Notes: a model not told the origin generated them from the sequence alone. A stretch of 64,000 nt of DNA from Engraulis encrasicolus (GCF_034702125.1 NC_085871.1:37570159-37634158); one strand, 5' to 3'; positions 34,451 to 45,118 are shown, counted from the stretch's first letter. Numbers and translations: made by a program.

Positions 34451-35900
34451 GGGCGTATTCAGACCAGGAAAGTCCGATAGTTCACTTTGTTTGGTCCGAA
34501 CCTAATTTTAAAAATTTGGTGCGGTTGGCTTTCAGACTGTGTACATTTCAGTAAGCGGACCAAAATCGACAAGAAAGCCACGCGCCCTGAGGTCGTTCAG
34601 CTATTGGTCAGAAACGACACGCGCAACAAGTTAAGGCTATGTCCAAATAGGCCTAGTTCTACACGCAACCAAAGAGTTCAGCGGCATGTAAAATAAACGT
34701 TCACGGCATGTATGGCATAGCGCTCACACGAAATATAGCGCAGACTATCTGAAGCTCATGACATGAAGGGAGTCTTCCTGAAAGACAATTGATTGATCCC
34801 GCGAGTTGGGATGGCCACATTTTATCCCTCTTTCTTTCTTTCTTTCTTTCTTATAATGTCATAGCGTGCGGGCGAGATTGCTGGCTGGTTTCATCAATAT
34901 TAGAATAACCACCTCCCTGCAATCAGTGTTTTACACTTGGGATGTCTGGGAACAACGCAAAACAGGCTCAATGTGAAACATTGGCGAGCTTATTCCACGC
35001 ACCAAGCCATTCTTTCTTCTCTGTCATTTACATACGTTTGCATTAGAGTATTGGCCACCATTTGCAGGCTATTTCACGCACTGACTCCATCAAGAAAAAG
35101 GTAACATGATGAGCACGGGCATAGCGTTTGGATCATACAAACTTGCCAACATGCCACCACAGCGGGTAAATTAATGAATTACCTTCGTTGTCTTCATCAC
35201 AACTTCTTCAAGTAGCCTAGGCTATTCCACTAGCCTACATCCATCCAACGCACAGCTAGCAAGCCAGGGGGATAAGTGCCAACGTAATTATTGCTATCAT
35301 TATCAGAATCCATACTGTGCGGACTACAGTGTTTTCTTCCGTTTCTTCAGTAGATGCTTTTCGGATTTGCCCCAATCAACATTTAAAATGCTGTGATAGG
35401 TAAACTAACAGTCTCTTTTTCCTTTCCTGTGCTCCACTGACAAGCCATCCTCATTGAAAATATGAATGACCGTAGCCTACAATAATGTAGGCCTAGCCTA
35501 CGCCCACGATTGCGATAGTTTAGGCTATTATTTTATTAATATTAATATTGTTGCAAACAAACCACTCTGTCGAATTTACACCAAAGACATGGACATGACA
35601 AATTGTGGAGTCGCTTTGTTTACACTCTGTTTCCCATTAATCTCGACAAACGACGGAAGCTCCCGAAGTACAAAAAAGCAAAAAGTTTGGGATTAGGGCC
35701 GGTCTGCTTTCACACCTCCAAAAGGTCCGCACCAGGGTTCGTTTGATCCGGACCGAGTCCGACCTTTCAGCTCGGTCTCGGTCCGCTTGTTTGGTCCGGA
35801 CCAGGATTCGCTGGTTTGTATTCAGACCATCCCAAAAGGTCCGAACCTGGTCCGTTTGGTCCTTTGGTCCGGACCAAACGTGGTAGGTGTGAATACGCCC
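34451..35900. mobile_element. PIF/Harbinger-like element in left palindrome arm
   Basis: The termini GGGCGTATTCAGACCAGG and GGTGTGAATACGCCC are flanked by TTA on both sides. The right arm of the palindrome gives the exact empty site (TATATTTTAAAATGGCC). The interior repeats GGTCCGGACC-like motifs near the right end. There is no intact ORF. Confidence 0.85.
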
Positions 35901-36208
35901 TTAAAATGGCCAGTTCCTTGTCCAAACGTAGCCGGCAATGTCATTAGCAACACCTCAAATGCTGGTGTTCGGTTCTTTATTCATTTCAGACAGAATTTGA
36001 CTCACAAATATGGCATCATACAGACCACTTACTAATAATATGGTAATACCATAGTAGCATCACATGACAAAACAAAAACAGAACAAAAATGATCAGTTTC
36101 CATGGTCCCAGATTTCAGAAACTAAGGCAGATGTCCATTTATACACACCAAATGATGATATGTGAATGTTTGAACATTCCTTCTCTGTGTACCTGTGTCA
36201 TCTTCCCT

Positions 36209-36712
36209 TTACCGTACTTTAAAGAGATAATCAATGGCTACACTCATTTTGTACTCTACCAGTGCATTTGAAGCAGCAGCTGTGTCTTTTGTAGATAATG
36301 TATAAGTACGTCCCGTTGCAGTTACAGGTTCCACTACCAGAAGCACATCCTGATGATCCATGACAAGTCTACAGGTATCTGGTCTGAAGGGATAAGTGCA
36401 GGATGGAGATGGTCCATGAAGATACAGGAAGTTCAGTTTCACCTCTCCAGTGCTCGGCATACATTCCTCAACACATGCTAGCCACCAGTTGCCATCATAT
36501 ACAGCTACAACATACCCTTTGATGCTTGAAAATGTAACACATTCCTTTACTGAGCTCACTCTTTCAACTCTGCCCTCTCTGAATGCTGAAAATGGCCTAA
36601 CTTCCACTGTGTCCATTGACAATGGGCAGAAGCTGTGTAGTTTTTGAGTACCTGGAATAGTTCTTGCAGATTCCAACCTTTTCAACAGGTTCTCAGCTTC
36701 ATGATGGTACAT
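36209..36712 (-). pseudogene. Transposon-derived ORF, left arm (167 codons)
   Basis: The open frame encodes a domain with SAFREG, GYVVAVYDGNWWLACVEECM, HGPSPS and a GRTYTL end. The Trp-Trp pair and His-Gly-Pro block recall a module I have seen at the C-terminus of transposon-linked proteins in fish and arthropods, but I cannot name it. Its start abuts the palindrome centre. It is probably a fragment of a longer element protein. Confidence 0.5.
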
Positions 36713-36719
36713 CTCTGTT

Positions 36720-37112
36720 GTGGCAAACTGGCAATGGATGTTCTTGAGAGAGATGCACCATCATGAAGCTGAGAACCTGTTGAAGAGGTTTGAATCTGCA
36801 AGAACTATTCCAGGTACTCAAAAACTACACAGCTTCTGCCCATTGTCAATGGACATTAGGCCATTTTCCGCATTCAGAGAAGGAGTTGAAAGAGTGAGCT
36901 CAGTAAAGGAATGTGTTACATTTTCAAGCATCAAAGGGTATGTTGTAGCTGTATATGATGGCAACTGGTGGCTAGCATGTGTTGAGGAATGTATGCTGAG
37001 CACTGGAGAGGTGAAACTGAACTTCCTGCATCCTCATGGACCATCTCCATCCTTCACTTTTCCCTTCAGACCAGATAGACTTGTCATGATCATCAGGATG
37101 TGCTTCTGGTAG
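36720..37112 (+). pseudogene. Transposon-derived ORF, right arm (truncated mirror copy)
   Basis: This is the mirror copy of the left-arm ORF on the other strand. It keeps SAFREGVERVSSVKECVTFS and the Trp-Trp block. Small deletions have shifted the frame after RPDRLVM, and it stops about 45 codons early. Confidence 0.5.
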
Positions 37113-38047
37113 TGGAACCTAACTGCAACGGGACGTACTTATACATTATCTACAAAAGACACAGCTGCTGCTTCAAATGCACTGGTAGAGTACAAAATGA
37201 GAGTGTAGCCATTGATTATCTCTTTAAAGTATGGTAAAGGGAAGATGACACAGGTACACAGAGAAGGAATGTTCAAACATTCACATATCATCATTTGGTG
37301 TGTATAAATGGACATCTGCCTTAGTTTCTGAAACCTGGGACCATGGAAACTGACCATTTTTGTTTTGTTTTTGTTTTGTCATGTGATGCTACTATGGTAT
37401 TACCATATTATTAGTAAGTGGTCTGTATGATGCCATATTTTTGAGTCAAATTCTCTCTGAAATGAATAAAGAACCGAACACCAGCATTTGAGGTGTTGCT
37501 AATGACATTGCCGGCTACGTTTGGACAAGGAACTGGCCATTTTAAAATATAGTTTTTTTAGATATTCAATTTTTAATTTTTCAATTTATCATAATTCATA
37601 TTCTGAGAGTTGTTGTATTCCAAGCTGATTGTGTAATATGTAGAGCCAGAAAAGAGCTTTCAAATAACACCACAGGCATCTTTTTGTGACTAACACTGAC
37701 TGATATATTCAAGGCTGAATGTATAGTGTCCTACCCTAAAATGTGAACCTTTCCTAGTCTGTTTCTCCCTTAATATTAGTGTCAGATTCAAACCAATGCA
37801 GTTCTGGGGTGCTACCTTGCTACTAAAAAGGCACACCAAGTATGATTGAAATCCGGATCGGTCGGGTCCCAAAGCGTCTGATTTCACGTGAAATGACCCA
37901 GGGGGTGAAAGCTCTTAGGTCTGAGAAAAAACCCATATAGTCAGGTAAGACTACAGCACATGCTGTATTTGGTAAGATATATTTGTCCCTTTAGGCTGAG
38001 TTTTTAATTTATCTCATTGGTGGGGAACCTATGTCTTGAGGGCCGTT

Positions 38048-38603
38048 AAAGCCAGGCATACACTGTGCAATATTTTCACTCGTGGGTCTTAAGCTTCTGC
38101 TCACACTGCACGATGGAATTTCACTGTTTAGAAGTTCACAGCTCACGACTCATGTCCTCACACTACACGAGCCGACAGTCGGATGCGAGCGAAATGCTTC
38201 CACCGTACGACGCGACAGGCATGTTTCCCTGGTCTGCAGAGGAGGGAACATGCGCACCTGAGGTGGAGATGAGGTCGCGCTCAACAGCGAATCGCACAGC
38301 CCTATTAATTTGTGCATGTGAAGTGTCAAATCGGGTCGTAGCACTGCTTTAACTGTGCGATTTACGCACGAGCCACGACCAGAATTTCAAACCGTTTTGA
38401 TTTTCTTGCGACCCCGCGATTGCACTATCGTGAGGCGAAATCGCTTGTCGTTACCCCATGTACACTGCACGATGCGAGACTCACGATTGACCTGCGATTG
38501 AGCAAGAAATCGGCCCGACTCCCAAAAAGTCGCGCGAGTGCCAAATCGGGGCCAAATCGGGGCAAAATCGGGGCAAAAGTCGCACAGTGTAAGCCCAGCT
38601 TTA
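38048..38603. mobile_element. MITE with inverted ends
   Basis: AAAGCCAGGCATACACTGTGC at the left pairs with GCACAGTGTAAGCCCAGCTTT at the right. The interior has repeated TCACACTGCACGA and ATCGGG(G) motifs. Confidence 0.65.
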
Positions 38604-38966
38604 GGCAGTCTTACCCACCCCCGATATAATTCACAGGAAATATGACATGTTTCGTAAAGAAATCTTAGAAGCTACATTTGCAATACAATGAAGTTTTATA
38701 ATCAGGGGACCTAGTGAAGGTGGGATATGTTACTAAGGTGGCCGCCGAGCATATACGTAGGGAAATCTTGGTTTGTTTTCATAGTACGGCTCTTGGAGGA
38801 CTTCGAATGAAACTGCTGGAATGAAAACGGTTCCCCACCCAAATACTATATTTTACTAGATTGGTATTCAGCATAATATTGTGGCCAACACTCTTGTGTG
38901 TATGTGTGTGTATGAAAAAAAGAACTGTATAAATAAACTTTACCTTACTTTACTTAACTTCACAAG

Positions 38967-39446
38967 GCCTACCCGAACCAGTGGGATATCGACATCGTGG
39001 CCAAAGCCTTGGTGGAGAAGCACCCATGCCTCAGAGAGCCGAGCGGGGGGTCCGGCCGGCAGGGCTGGATCTACAGCCTGAAGTTTAAAATGGGGAATTA
39101 CCGCACGAAGCTGCGGCAGCTGGGCCGCGCCGACGTCGTGGTCAACAGCGGCAAGCGTGGACGACGAAACAACGCCGACGGCGAGTTTCCCGCGCGGAAC
39201 ATAAAGAAGCCGCGAAAGGGGGAGCTGAATTACCTACCGCAGTTTCCTGATGGGATGGACGCCGCAGGGCTCGAGGTTCTTCGAGACGCCATGGTCAAGG
39301 AAGTGCGGAAGAAAAGCCAAGACGGCACTTTTATGAAAAGGAACATGCACGTCACGTTTGCCCTGCGAAGAGAGGAGATTGTGAAGAGCATCCCTGATGT
39401 CGGTCAGATAATGCAACGCTGGCCGGCACTTTTCACAGAGAGCCAG
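38967..39446 (+). CDS. SAMD3-like exon: FKMGNYR region
   Basis: The exon is 480 bp (160 codons, phase 0 to 0) after AACTTCACAAG and before GTTTGTG. It begins AYPNQWDIDIVAKALVEKHP and includes WIYSLKFKMGNYRTKLRQLG, a basic stretch (KRGRRNN, NIKKPRKGE) that may be a nuclear localisation signal, and RWPALFTESQ. Strong similarity to the SAMD3-like family. Codon use is GC-rich compared with the flanks. Confidence 0.82.
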
Positions 39447-39518
39447 GTTTGTGAAATTGTCCTTAAAGTTGCGGGATGTAGGATGGTGGCCAGAGTAGCT
39501 GCTGCAACTATGCAGATG

Positions 39519-39520
<2 letters not shown>

Positions 39521-39599
<79 letters not shown>
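39521..39599 (+). repeat. (ATCT)n microsatellite
   Basis: About 20 perfect ATCT units, 75 bp into the intron. Confidence 0.95.
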
Positions 39600-39780
39600 G
39601 CCAATTTTGATCTTTTCATGAATATTTACTAAATAATGAGCAAATATTTAGCAGTATAACCAAAGTACAGTATTTTTGCAGCTAAAAATGTATATGTAAG
39701 ATCCCCCTTTTCATGTATGAAAAGTGCAATTTTCTCTGTCACAATGAATACTTAGCATTTGAGGGTAGTCACCTTTAAAG
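39600..39780 (-). mobile_element. MITE family M, partial reverse copy
   Basis: It contains GATCTTTTCATGAATATT and GATCCCCCTTTTCATGTATG, the reverse complement of family M landmarks. It abuts the (ATCT)n tract and a second copy. Confidence 0.6.
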
Positions 39781-40112
39781 TTGCACTGTGTAATATTTTC
39801 AGCAGTTTATTTCCTGAATTCATGCTGCCCATTCAGAATTGTTACCTTTTCCACTAAAAAGACAGGGGAAAAAAAACACTTTTCATACATGAAGAGGGGG
39901 ATCTTCTCCATGGACCACCATTTTGAATTTCCAGAAACAGACATTTTTAGCCGCGAAACGTATTATACCTTATTCATACTTGTATATAATAGTTTATTAT
40001 TAAGTTAATATTCATCAAAAGATGAAATTTTGCAATAGGCAGCGCCATTTCAAGGAGCAGCACAGTTGCGATACATACTCTGGCCACCATTCTACACAGT
40101 GCACCTTTTTAA
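39777..40112 (+). mobile_element. MITE family M, forward copy
   Basis: The ends AAAGTTGCACTGTGTAAT and CTACACAGTGCACCTTT are inverted. Family landmarks CATGCTGCCCATTC and GGGGGATCTTCTCCATGG are present. Confidence 0.7.
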
Positions 40113-40298
40113 AGTTTTGTGTTGTGTTTGTCTGTGTCTGCCTGTAGTGTTTTGGGTTGTCTGCGGGTGGCACCAAACACAAATCACATGCATATAGATT
40201 GTCCTTGATTGTGTTGCATAAATCATTGGGGGAAAAAAACAGATTAATGATGAGTGTTGTCTATCAGGCTAATGATAACTATTTGTCATATTTTTCAG

Positions 40299-40451
40299 GT
40301 GTGCTTGGAATTTAACAGGATTGTTGATAGGAATCTCAAAGAGGAGTTCTTTGGTGCTCTTGATGGGTTGTCTACCAACTTCCTGAAGATCTTGAGGAAG
40401 AAACCGGGTCGCACAGGTCAACAGTTAGCTGACCTCCTGGACCAGACAACG
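40299..40451 (+). CDS. SAMD3-like exon: VCLEFNR region
   Basis: The exon is 153 bp (51 codons, phase 0 to 0) after ATTTTTCAG and before GTGGGT. It encodes VCLEFNRIVDRNLKEEFFGA, KILRKKPGRTGQ and LADLLDQTT, continuing directly from RWPALFTESQ of the previous exon. Confidence 0.82.
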
Positions 40452-40772
40452 GTGGGTTCATATTACATTGCATTGCTTTTACATTTAGCACACGCTTTTA
40501 CCCAAAGTTACAAAGAGGACATACAAGAAAGTACACTCTGTGGGGTCAATACAGAGTACAGCATTATGAAATATTTTGTAGAATAGACAAAGTATAGTAA
40601 TAAAATTGTTGAGGACCTATTGAGTGTGCAAGCAGGACAAGTAAGTGCACAGGGCTATACTGTAGATGGTTAGGGGTGAGTAGAGTTAGTTTTGTTATGC
40701 AGAGAAGCGCATGATTTGATTTCTCTTGGTCATCAACCATATTGACTATGTTTGACCATACCTCTTTTATAG

Positions 40773-40865
40773 ATCATGGATCCAGTAGCCATCAGATGTC
40801 TTGTGCTGAGGGGACTCCCTATTATCCTTGGGGATGATGCTTCCATGTTCTTCAAGAGCAGCTCA
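40773..40865 (+). CDS. SAMD3-like exon: LRGLPIILGDD region
   Basis: The exon is 93 bp (31 codons, phase 0 to 0) after CTTTTATAG and before GTGAGT. It encodes IMDPVAIRCLVLRGLPIILG followed by DDASMFFKSSS, a well-conserved block of the family. Confidence 0.82.
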
Positions 40866-40948
40866 GTGAGTAAAGTGGTGTTGTTTTTTGTTTGTGACGA
40901 TACAATTTTTGTTTGTGATGCAAATGCATTTTTATTGTCTTACATCAT

Positions 40949-40949
<1 letters not shown>

Positions 40950-40981
<32 letters not shown>
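40950..40981 (+). repeat. (CA)n microsatellite
   Basis: A pure CA run in the intron. Confidence 0.93.
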
Positions 40982-41092
40982 CAATACAATGTCAAGTGAA
41001 GTAACTTCTTCAGTGGCACATTCATATAAAATGTATAATTTATAAACAAAACATGCTGTGTATCACAACTTCAGAGTCACATTACTTCAAAC

Positions 41093-41208
41093 CAGGGGCG
41101 TCGCCAGAAATTGTAGGGTCCATTAATTTAAGGGCCCCTTAAGTCAGCACTGTCAGTGCTTGGGCCCTTAGAATCTGTAACACCTTTAACCCCCTAGCGG
41201 CACCCCTG
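41093..41208. mobile_element. Short hAT-like MITE (116 bp)
   Basis: It starts CAGGGGCGTCGCCAG and ends GCGGCACCCCTG, with an exact 8 bp duplication CTTCAAAC (41085-41092 and 41209-41216). It lies 91 bp upstream of the last SAMD3-like exon. Confidence 0.8.
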
Positions 41209-41299
41209 CTTCAAACTTTCAAAGCACACAAAAGAAAGATAAAGGATCATGTTTCATTGAAACTGATATTAACTTGATGACGTTTCACTCGCACCACAG

Positions 41300-41656
41300 G
41301 AAGACTTTTCCGACGTCCCTCTGGGGCTTCTCTGCTATGAGGATGACTGCATCGGAAGCCGCCCATCCTCATCCTCGTCCTTATCTTCATCCTCCTCCTC
41401 CTCATCCTCGACGTTGCCGCAGCTGAACCCGTCCAGAGTGGGCATCATCCAGGGTGGCCGTCTCCTCATGGACGCCCTGCCAAACCTGCCCCACGCCATG
41501 TGCCTCCTCTTCGGCTTCACCTACGCGTTACACCTGCAGTACCCCAAGTGCTTCAAAAACACCCTCACCTTCATCCAGCAGGTGATGCTGAAGCTAGGTC
41601 GAGGTCAGCTGCCCATCAAGATGCTGAGGCTGAAGGGTGACCTTGCCATGCAATAG
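41300..41656 (+). CDS. SAMD3-like terminal exon
   Basis: The exon is 357 bp including the stop, after CGCACCACAG. It encodes EDFSDVPLGLLCYEDD, then a serine run (14 Ser and 1 Leu in 15 codons, 41366-41410), then RVGIIQGGRLLMDALPNLPH, CLLFGFTYALHLQYPKCFKN and TFIQQVMLKLGRGQLPIKML. The serine run is coded mainly by TCC/TCA repeats and is unusual. The stop TAG is supplied by an adjacent hAT insertion. Confidence 0.82.
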   Translation, partial: EDFSDVPLGLLCYEDDCIGSRPSSSSSLSSSSSSSSSTLPQLNPSRVGIIQGGRLLMDALPNLPHAMCLLFGFTYALHLQYPKCFKNTLTFIQQVMLKLGRGQLPIKMLRLKGDLAMQ

Positions 41657-42038
41657 CGGTGTCAACAATAATCGATTCAGCAATGCATCGCAATGTGGGG
41701 CAGGACAATTCAATAATCGATTCGGCAAGTGCCATAATCGATGCAGCATATTTTTCCAATTTCCAGGATGGGCATATCCTGAGCAAATGAACTTTAATAT
41801 TAGATTAAAGCACTTCAAAGCATTGAAAGCTGCAGGACTGATACAGAGAACAGCCAATACAATGTTGTTCAGTGTCTGACTGGTTGTATTGCCTCATAAC
41901 TCATGAAAAAAATTGTCCTTGCTTTCAATAGAAATTGCAATGCATCGCAGAATCCGATTGAATCGATTTGAATTGAATCGTTACCTCCCAAATCGTAATC
42001 GAATTGAATCGTAAGGAATGCTCCAATGCACACCACTG
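41654..42038. mobile_element. hAT-like MITE forming the SAMD3-like stop codon
   Basis: The left end TAGCGGTGTC and the right end CACACCACTG are inverted with mismatches. The flanks CCATGCAA (41646-41653) and CCATGTAA (42039-42046) match at 7 of 8. The interior holds AATCGATTC/GAATCG-type motifs like other hAT MITEs here. Confidence 0.75.
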
Positions 42039-42046
42039 CCATGTAA

Positions 42047-42227
42047 TGCCTCTTTTCCACTGCTGGTTTTCTGCTAGTCCTTACAGCTCGACACAGCGCG
42101 ACTCTGCCGCCACTTTTTGCTTCACGATTGAGCTGTGTCGCGCCTATTCGAAAAGCAAAAAGGGTCGGACGAGTTGTGCTTTGTCGAGCTGTAGGCCTAC
42201 CAGAAAACCGGCAATGGAAAAGAGGCA
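42047..42227. mobile_element. PIF/Harbinger-like MITE with TAA duplication
   Basis: The termini TGCCTCTTTTCCACTGC and GCAATGGAAAAGAGGCA are flanked by TAA on both sides (42044-42046 and 42228-42230). It directly abuts the preceding hAT MITE duplication. Confidence 0.72.
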
Positions 42228-42440
42228 TAAGAGGCCGTCGAGTAGTGTTTCTCAGCAGGGGGCCCTAGGGGTGCTTTTGATGAGATCCAGGGGGTGTTAA
42301 TTAAAAAAAGGTTGAGTATCACTGCCGGTAGAGAATAAGACCATGGCAATCCTGGTGGGCATTTTGTGAAGGTAGATTCAGTTGAAGGAGAGGATTGTGC
42401 ACATCCCAGGGAAAGGTGCAGGACGAAGGCCAACTGTTGT

Positions 42441-42567
42441 TTTCAGAGTGAGAAGTCCGCACACTTAGAATCCTTTTTGTTGTATTTTAAAATGGCCTGA
42501 AATGGCCATGAAATAATAAAAACCAGCAAAAAGGATTCTAAGTGTACAGACTTCTCACTCTGAAAAC
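42441..42567. repeat. Hairpin repeat with ~40 bp arms
   Basis: TTTCAGAGTGAGAAGTCCGC on the left is inverted as CAGACTTCTCACTCTGAAAA on the right, with arms to ~42479 and from ~42527. AATAAA occurs in the loop. Confidence 0.75.
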
Positions 42568-43421
42568 TATTTTGTGAAGGTAGACCTGTGCAATGTAAAT
42601 GAACGGAGAAGGGGCTCATCCACCTCTGTCTAAACAAATGGCTTATTTCCGTGAACACCATAGAAGTAGAATATTTTAGATATGTGAATAGAAATCTACC
42701 TTCCCAATTGGAACTGATTTTTGTAAATGTATTTGATCAAGTCTTATGACTTAAGTATAATTTTAGCCTGACATTTCAAATCTTGTCATTGATTGATTAA
42801 TGTGTCACTTCATATTTATACATTTCTTAGCCATTTGTTGACAGAGGTTGGCGTGCTCTCCATTGATTTGCATTGACGGAAGACCACAGGTCTTACCTAT
42901 AAAAGATGGTAGCACTGCTGACTGTTTTCCAGTGCTGTCAGCCATCGGCATGACCTCTCTTGTCTTTTTTTCTACTTTTATACAAGAGGCACTTAAGCTC
43001 ATAATGGCAGAATGTACTGTATTGTTATAGAGAAATTGCTCTCTTTTGCTTCTCTTGTATGACAGGTGTAGAAGGTGCAAGTTGTACTTTTTGTGTCTTG
43101 TGGTGTTTGTTTTCCTGAAATAATTCTGCACAGGGCACTTGTTAGAAAGTTTCAGTTCCGTCCCAGATGCCTTTGCTGTGTGGCACACACGAGGTACATA
43201 CAGTAGTGTTTCATTTTGCACATCCAGTATGCTACTACATGGTCAAAAATTAAATAAACCAATGTAAATTGAGGACAAGAATGAAGAAGAAAAAATGAAG
43301 AATTGTTAATAATGACCAAGTTACTGTTTATTGTTTGTTCGTTTGTTTTGCATCTGGCACCAATGTTCGTGTGTCATTATTTCATCAATATGTTTGTATT
43401 ATGATTCCATTGTTACATATC

Positions 43422-43448
43422 AATAAAAAATAAATATACTGGAATAAA
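43422..43448 (+). promoter_or_regulatory. Candidate polyadenylation signals
   Basis: Two AATAAA hexamers (43422-43427 and 43443-43448) precede a GT-rich stretch. They could end the SAMD3-like transcript 1.8 kb after its stop. This is tentative. Confidence 0.3.
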
Positions 43449-43685
43449 ATACACTGTACTGTGTGATCATTGTGGTGTCCTAATTCCAAAAGATATGTGA
43501 CTAGTCATGTGAAAGCCGGATCCTATATGGGGTGGCCTGGATTTCAAATAGGGTTCCCGAACTGTCTAGTGGTGAAAAAAATTACTTGGCTCGGCTGAAG
43601 CTGTCAGCAGCCCTGACGGCATCTTATTCAGAATCAGTGTTGCCAGATAGAAAATGTTGAAATATACCAAAACCAGCCTGTAGTC

Positions 43686-44085
43686 TTAAAGAGGCTATAG
43701 GTAGGATTAAATGTTTAATTAAGTTTAACTGTCCCGAGTCAGCCGATGTTTATTTGAGTCATTAGTAGGTGAACGATGACTCTCGCGATCACTTCCACGG
43801 TCCACTGTCAAAAAACCCCACATGCTATTTTTGACAGAGCGGTCCGCTTTGAATGTCCTGGGGAACACTTCTCATATGAAAAATCGCTTTACATACCGTA
43901 TCCATATGTGTATCAATTGCTGGTATTCCGTGATGGAAAACATTCTCATAGCGAGTTTATTTAAACAGCATTTTTTCATGACTGCGTAGATTTTGAGACA
44001 GGCATGCCATGGGCACTGCGCAAACGACATCATCCTACATTATGCCTCATTAATGATTGTTTACTGTGAGGATTCTGGAAATACA
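43686..44085 (+). repeat. Interspersed repeat shared with 3497-4085
   Basis: This is a second copy of the repeat in locus A intron e6-e7, without the nested MITE. It ends about 45 bp before the locus B finger exon. Confidence 0.65.
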
Positions 44086-44130
44086 GTATGCATGTTGATT
44101 TGTAATGGTTTATTTATATTTCGTTAACAG

Positions 44131-44876
44131 GAACGAAGAGGAGAGGAAGAGGATCACACCGCCTACCCTCATCCACAACTCTCCCAGAAGAGACAGGCTT
44201 CAATTGCTCCGTTTGTGGCAACGGCTTCAAGTGCAAAAGCAGTCTGACAGAACACCAGAGGATCCATACAGAGGCAAGGCCATACCAGTGCTCTCTCTGT
44301 GGAAAGAGTTACCTGGCGAAGACATCTTTGAAGAGACACCAGTTGATCCACACTGGAGAAAAACCTTACTGCTGTGGACAGTGTGGCAAGTGTTTTTCAC
44401 GTATTGGAGACCTCAACGCGCACAAGCGCATTCACACTGGACACAAGCCCCATCGCTGTGGAATGTGTGGGAAGGGTTTTTCTCGTGCAGACTATCTCAA
44501 ATATCACCAACACCTTCACACAGGAGAGAGACCATACCAATGTAAACAGTGTGGCAAGAGCTTCTCGCACGGACACACTCTCGCTAAACACAAGCTGATT
44601 CACACTGGAGAAAAGCGCTACCACTGCAGTCAGTGTGGCCGGCGGTTTACTCAATCAGGAGATCTCAAACTGCATCAGCTCATTCACACAGGAGAGAAGC
44701 CATATCGCTGCGCACTGTGTGGCAAAGGTTTTTCTCGGCCAGCTCGCCTCAGAGATCACCAGCACCTTCACACGGGAGACAAGCCCTACCAATGTGGACA
44801 GTGTGGGGAATGCTTTTCACAGTCGTGTGCTCTGAGACGGCACCAGCAAACTCACAAGGGTCACCAAGCACAATAA
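44131..44876 (+). CDS. Locus B1 zinc-finger exon (eight fingers)
   Basis: The exon starts after TTCGTTAACAG and needs 1 nt from an upstream exon, the phase left by e8 in this family. The leader TKRRGRGSHRLPSSTTLPEE is basic and unlike the other e9 leaders. Eight complete C2H2 fingers follow, from FNCSVCGNGF to YQCGQCGECF, with standard TGEKP-type linkers, ending at TAA after HKGHQAQ. It is the most intact array in the window. No e3 to e8 exon is found in the 26 kb upstream, so it is either a 3' exon of a long locus A transcript or an orphan copy. The first two fingers extend upstream of the apparent start at 44328. Confidence 0.8.
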
Positions 44877-45112
44877 AGAGAGAGAAAGAGAGGCCGATAA
44901 TGACTTCTAAAATGCCTCTGAAACGTCAACAGTACACATACACACTAATATCACTCAAACACACAATATGGGCTACAAGGGTTCCCAAACTGGGGGTCAG
45001 GACCACTCGAGGAGTTGCAGATGTAGAGAATGGAAAGAAACCACTGGTTAACAAACAAAATTACATAGATTAGTTACCGGTAGAAGCAGTAAGCTTATGT
45101 TCTTGTTTGGTT

Positions 45113-45118
45113 AATAAA
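45113..45118 (+). promoter_or_regulatory. Candidate polyadenylation signal AATAAA (B1)
   Basis: It lies 237 bp after the B1 stop, at a typical distance. Confidence 0.35.

Larger units (their letters stand above)
34099..37905. mobile_element. Large palindromic element with mirrored ORFs
   Basis: The arms are about 1.16 kb each: 34099-34450 plus 35901-36716 on the left, and 36747-37905 on the right, around a ~30 bp spacer. The outer ends are GGTCATTTCACGTGAAAT and ATTTCACGTGAAATGACC. Identity is very high, and both arms carry the same ORF pointing inward-to-outward. The left arm is split by a PIF-like insertion. Family unknown. Confidence 0.8.
26402..41656 (+). other. SAMD3-like gene with three PB1-like exons
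   Basis: Eight exons with consistent phases make a frame of about 788 codons. They are a short leader exon, three copies of a PB1-like (ubiquitin-fold) exon, and five exons of the conserved SAMD3-like C-terminal region, ending at TAG. I recognise the order as the teleost family often labelled sterile alpha motif domain-containing protein 3-like. Landmarks are an N-terminal YEDPDFD acidic block, then VEYRLRQG and YLRDG, FKMGNYR, RWPALFTESQV, LRGLPIILGDD and FGFTYALHLQYPK. Family function is poorly known. A PB1-type domain suggests scaffolded protein interaction (inference). The exon before 26402 is not found, because the first exon needs 1 nt from upstream. Zinc-finger genes of another family lie on both sides. 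Confidence 0.72.

Noticed and set aside
39518..39620. Extension of the SAMD3-like exon into an Ile-Tyr-Leu-Ser repeat
   Set aside because: The frame stays open by chance through (ATCT)n. The family continues from TESQ directly to VCLEF in the next exon, so the exon ends at 39446.
43010..43230. 138-codon minus-strand ORF (42805-43221)
   Set aside because: Likely lies in the 3' UTR of the SAMD3-like gene. No motif, splice context or homology recognised.
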